DNA of 64,000 nucleotides from Cornus controversa (taxonomy: Eukaryota; Streptophyta; Magnoliopsida; Cornales; Cornaceae): positions 99,933,033-99,997,032 of the forward strand of contig CM048845.1 in NCBI GenBank assembly GCA_026545225.1. The letters are read 5' to 3'. Position numbers and translations under genes: made by a program. Each line of letters opens with the position of its first letter. Position 1 is the stretch's first letter. Under the pieces are notes generated by a model, which was given only the letters and a program-made list of their open reading frames with translations, had not been told where the DNA came from and searched no databases. Below are positions 62,101-64,000 of this stretch, piece by piece.

Positions 62101-64000
62101 TAAAGGCATTGTGTTGTCTATATATGTAGGGCTGTAAATGAAACGAGCGTTCGTGAACGGGCTCGGGCTTGGCTCGACAAAAGCTCGGCTCGCGTTCGTT
62201 TGTTTAGTAAATGAACCTAGCTCAAACATAATTTTTGAGCTCGATTGTTAAACGAGCCGATCTCAAACAACCCCTAGCTCGGCTTGTTTGTTCACCAACA
62301 TGTTTGTGAACAAGCTTGTAAAACTATCGTTTAAAGCTTGTAAATACACACACACACATAAATATATGTAGGTCATTTTAAGTTGGCTTATCAACCATTA
62401 TATTTCATTTAACTTATAAATAAAGGCCTAGTCGAAATCAAATGCAGCCCAATCCTACTTGAATCATAATATTTCACCATTTTAAAGTTAAAACAGCCCA
62501 AGCCCCAAGCCCATTTCCATTACCAACCCATCTTTAAATCCTTTTATTTCTTTCCTTTGCTTTCTCACTCACTTTCATTCCTCACAAACTCTAGCCGCAC
62601 AACCCCATGAAGCTGATGGCCAACAGCCTCAACGCCTAATCGATAATCCAACCAACAGAATCCCTTTGTAAGCGACAACGAGTCATCGGCGATCCAATCG
62701 ACGCCATCTTTTCGCTTCTGCAACTTTTTACTGCAAATCAGATTAGTGTTCTCTCTCTCTCTCTCCTTCCTCTTAAGTCTTATCTAACCTATATATCTCT
62801 TATATTGGCATGAATTTTGAATCTGGAGCTTTACCATTGCATATACACATTGCATAGATTGTGAGATGAACTGAGCAAGGGTGGAAATCAGATTTGTGAT
62901 GTACTTATGTGCGTGATGATTGTAAACGAGCTCTCGAGCTCGGCTCGAGTTTGTTTGAACAAGTGTGAGCTGAGCTTGAACTTGACTCTGCTAGGCTCGA
63001 TCAACTTCGAGCCGAGCTCGAATACTAGCAAATATACGCCAAGCTGAGCCCGAGCACCTCCAAGCTCGGCTTGGCTCATTTACGGCCCTATATATATGTA
63101 TAGATTGGGTAAAGTCATATGGGAAATTTACTGAAGGGAACAGGTCCTTATTAGTCTAGTGCCCCCCATTTATTTTGCCATTTATTGGACACAGATCTTG
63201 CACGGCTGTTTGGGGAATCCTTTTACTCTCTTGAGTTATTAATCCTGATTCACTGCTTTAGTTAGAAATGTCCAAACCCGTCCCATAGAGGAGGGGTGGG
63301 GCAAGTTACCTGTTTAATCAGGAATGTTGCCATTCCTAGGCCTTCTAAGGTATGTGATGATAGGAGTGTTGAATGCTTCACAAAATTGGTATAGCCTTGT
63401 AGAATTCCCTCCCCTGTGACATGTAATGATAGGAGTATTGGATTATTCACAGTAAGGCATTCAAGTTCATCCATGTTCAGCACTACTCTTCACCTTTATT
63501 TGGGTGCTTCATCTCTCTCAATTTCAATTACAGGAAAATGAACAGTAAAATAATGTTTATTATGTGATCAGAATTGGACTAGCCATCAGCCTATTTTGAT
63601 GGCCAAGTGATTGGCCATCTGGTTCAACCATGGGTTGGTTAATCCAATCTAAGTACAAAGAAATCAAATATTAGAAGTTCCACAACTTACATAAGAAGAT
63701 ACACTAGCTCACAGGTTAAGGGTTCAGGTCCATTCACCACCTACCTGACCCAAGTCTTTATATGATAAAGACACCCAATTTGGTGCTGTGACCCAGTCCA
63801 TTCTGTTTCTACTTTCTATCAGCATTGCCTTTTTTGATATGTAATGAACTTTAAGGTTATTACTTTGCTTCATTATTTATCTTTGAACTTTCAAGTGGAA
63901 CAATTGCACTCCTCAATCTAAAGAAAAAATAAAAAGAAAAGAAAAGTGAAATGCCTATTCATGCTCCTAGGATAAATGATATTACAAAAATATTTCTATT
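59198..64000 (+). other. helicase intron 12 (incomplete)
   Basis: Starts with a normal GTATGT donor. No helicase motif VI exon was found to the window end. It contains the hAT element at 62127-63090. 63700-63735 has a tRNA-like pair of motifs (TAGCTCACAGG then GGTTCAGGTCC) that may be a SINE, but no ends could be set. A 65-codon open frame at 60998-61195 was not recognised. Confidence 0.6.
62127..63090. mobile_element. hAT-type non-autonomous element in helicase intron 12
   Basis: 964 bp with inverted ends TAGGGCTGTAAATGAAACG and GCTCATTTACGGCCCTA and a perfect 8-bp target duplication TATATATG (62119-62126 and 63091-63098). Both ends are packed with GCTCG/GAGCTCG/CGAGC motifs for about 150 bases, in opposite order. 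The centre includes a (CT)n run and no transposase. Confidence 0.88.

Overview
The window is plant nuclear DNA, most likely from a eudicot with a repeat-rich, AT-rich genome. Genes are split by introns. The long introns and intergenic spaces are full of plant transposable elements (Copia, Ty3/gypsy, L1, RTE, SINEs and small DNA transposons). The protein families (a PIF-type bHLH, a plant-specific calmodulin-binding-domain protein, a plant SMARCAL1/CHR18-like helicase) and a fragment of plastid psbB confirm a land plant. Species cannot be told from this sequence. Four protein-coding genes can be supported: a RING-finger membrane protein (3282-4091, +), a calmodulin-binding-domain protein (17111-19021, +, possibly with leader exons back to about 7.6 kb), a UNE10/PIF8-like bHLH factor (26981 down to 23394, -, six coding exons that join in frame to 443 residues), and the 5' twelve coding exons of a SMARCAL1/CHR18-like SNF2 helicase (35300 to 59197 and beyond the window end, +).

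Layout. 1-3.2 kb: gene-free, with an LTR-like remnant. 3.3-4.1 kb: RING gene. 4.1-7.5 kb: gene-free, microsatellites. 7.6-17.1 kb: probable leader region of the calmodulin-binding gene. It holds a decayed antisense L1 LINE (about 9.1-14.8 kb) that was itself hit by a tRNA-type SINE (10-bp target duplication) and by a gag/protease-only Copia element (5-bp target duplication AAGTA), plus a separate RTE fragment. 17.1-19.0 kb: calmodulin-binding gene. 19.0-23.4 kb: gene-free. 23.4-27.0 kb: UNE10-like gene. 27.5-30.6 kb: a hAT-type non-autonomous element split by a gag-only Ty3/gypsy element (target duplication ATGAT). 30.6-35.3 kb: gene-free, with a SINE, a Mutator-like inverted-repeat element, a small 87-bp SINE-like insertion, and a psbB plastid fragment lying about 0.3 kb before the helicase start codon. 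35.3-64 kb: the helicase gene, whose introns carry a full-length but frameshifted RTE retrotransposon (17-bp target duplication), a second RTE 3' end split by a hAT element, a PIF/Harbinger-like element split by another hAT element, further MITEs, and a duplicated Copia fragment.

The genes are unrelated neighbours, not an operon or pathway: ubiquitin ligation at a membrane, calcium/calmodulin signalling, phytochrome-linked transcription, and replication-fork/chromatin remodelling. I found no new biological system. The points most worth checking are a non-canonical GC splice donor in the helicase gene, several nested insertions whose order can be read from target duplications, the gag-only gypsy element with an acidic tail and a duplicated LTR end, and a possible leader with a short upstream ORF for the calmodulin-binding gene.
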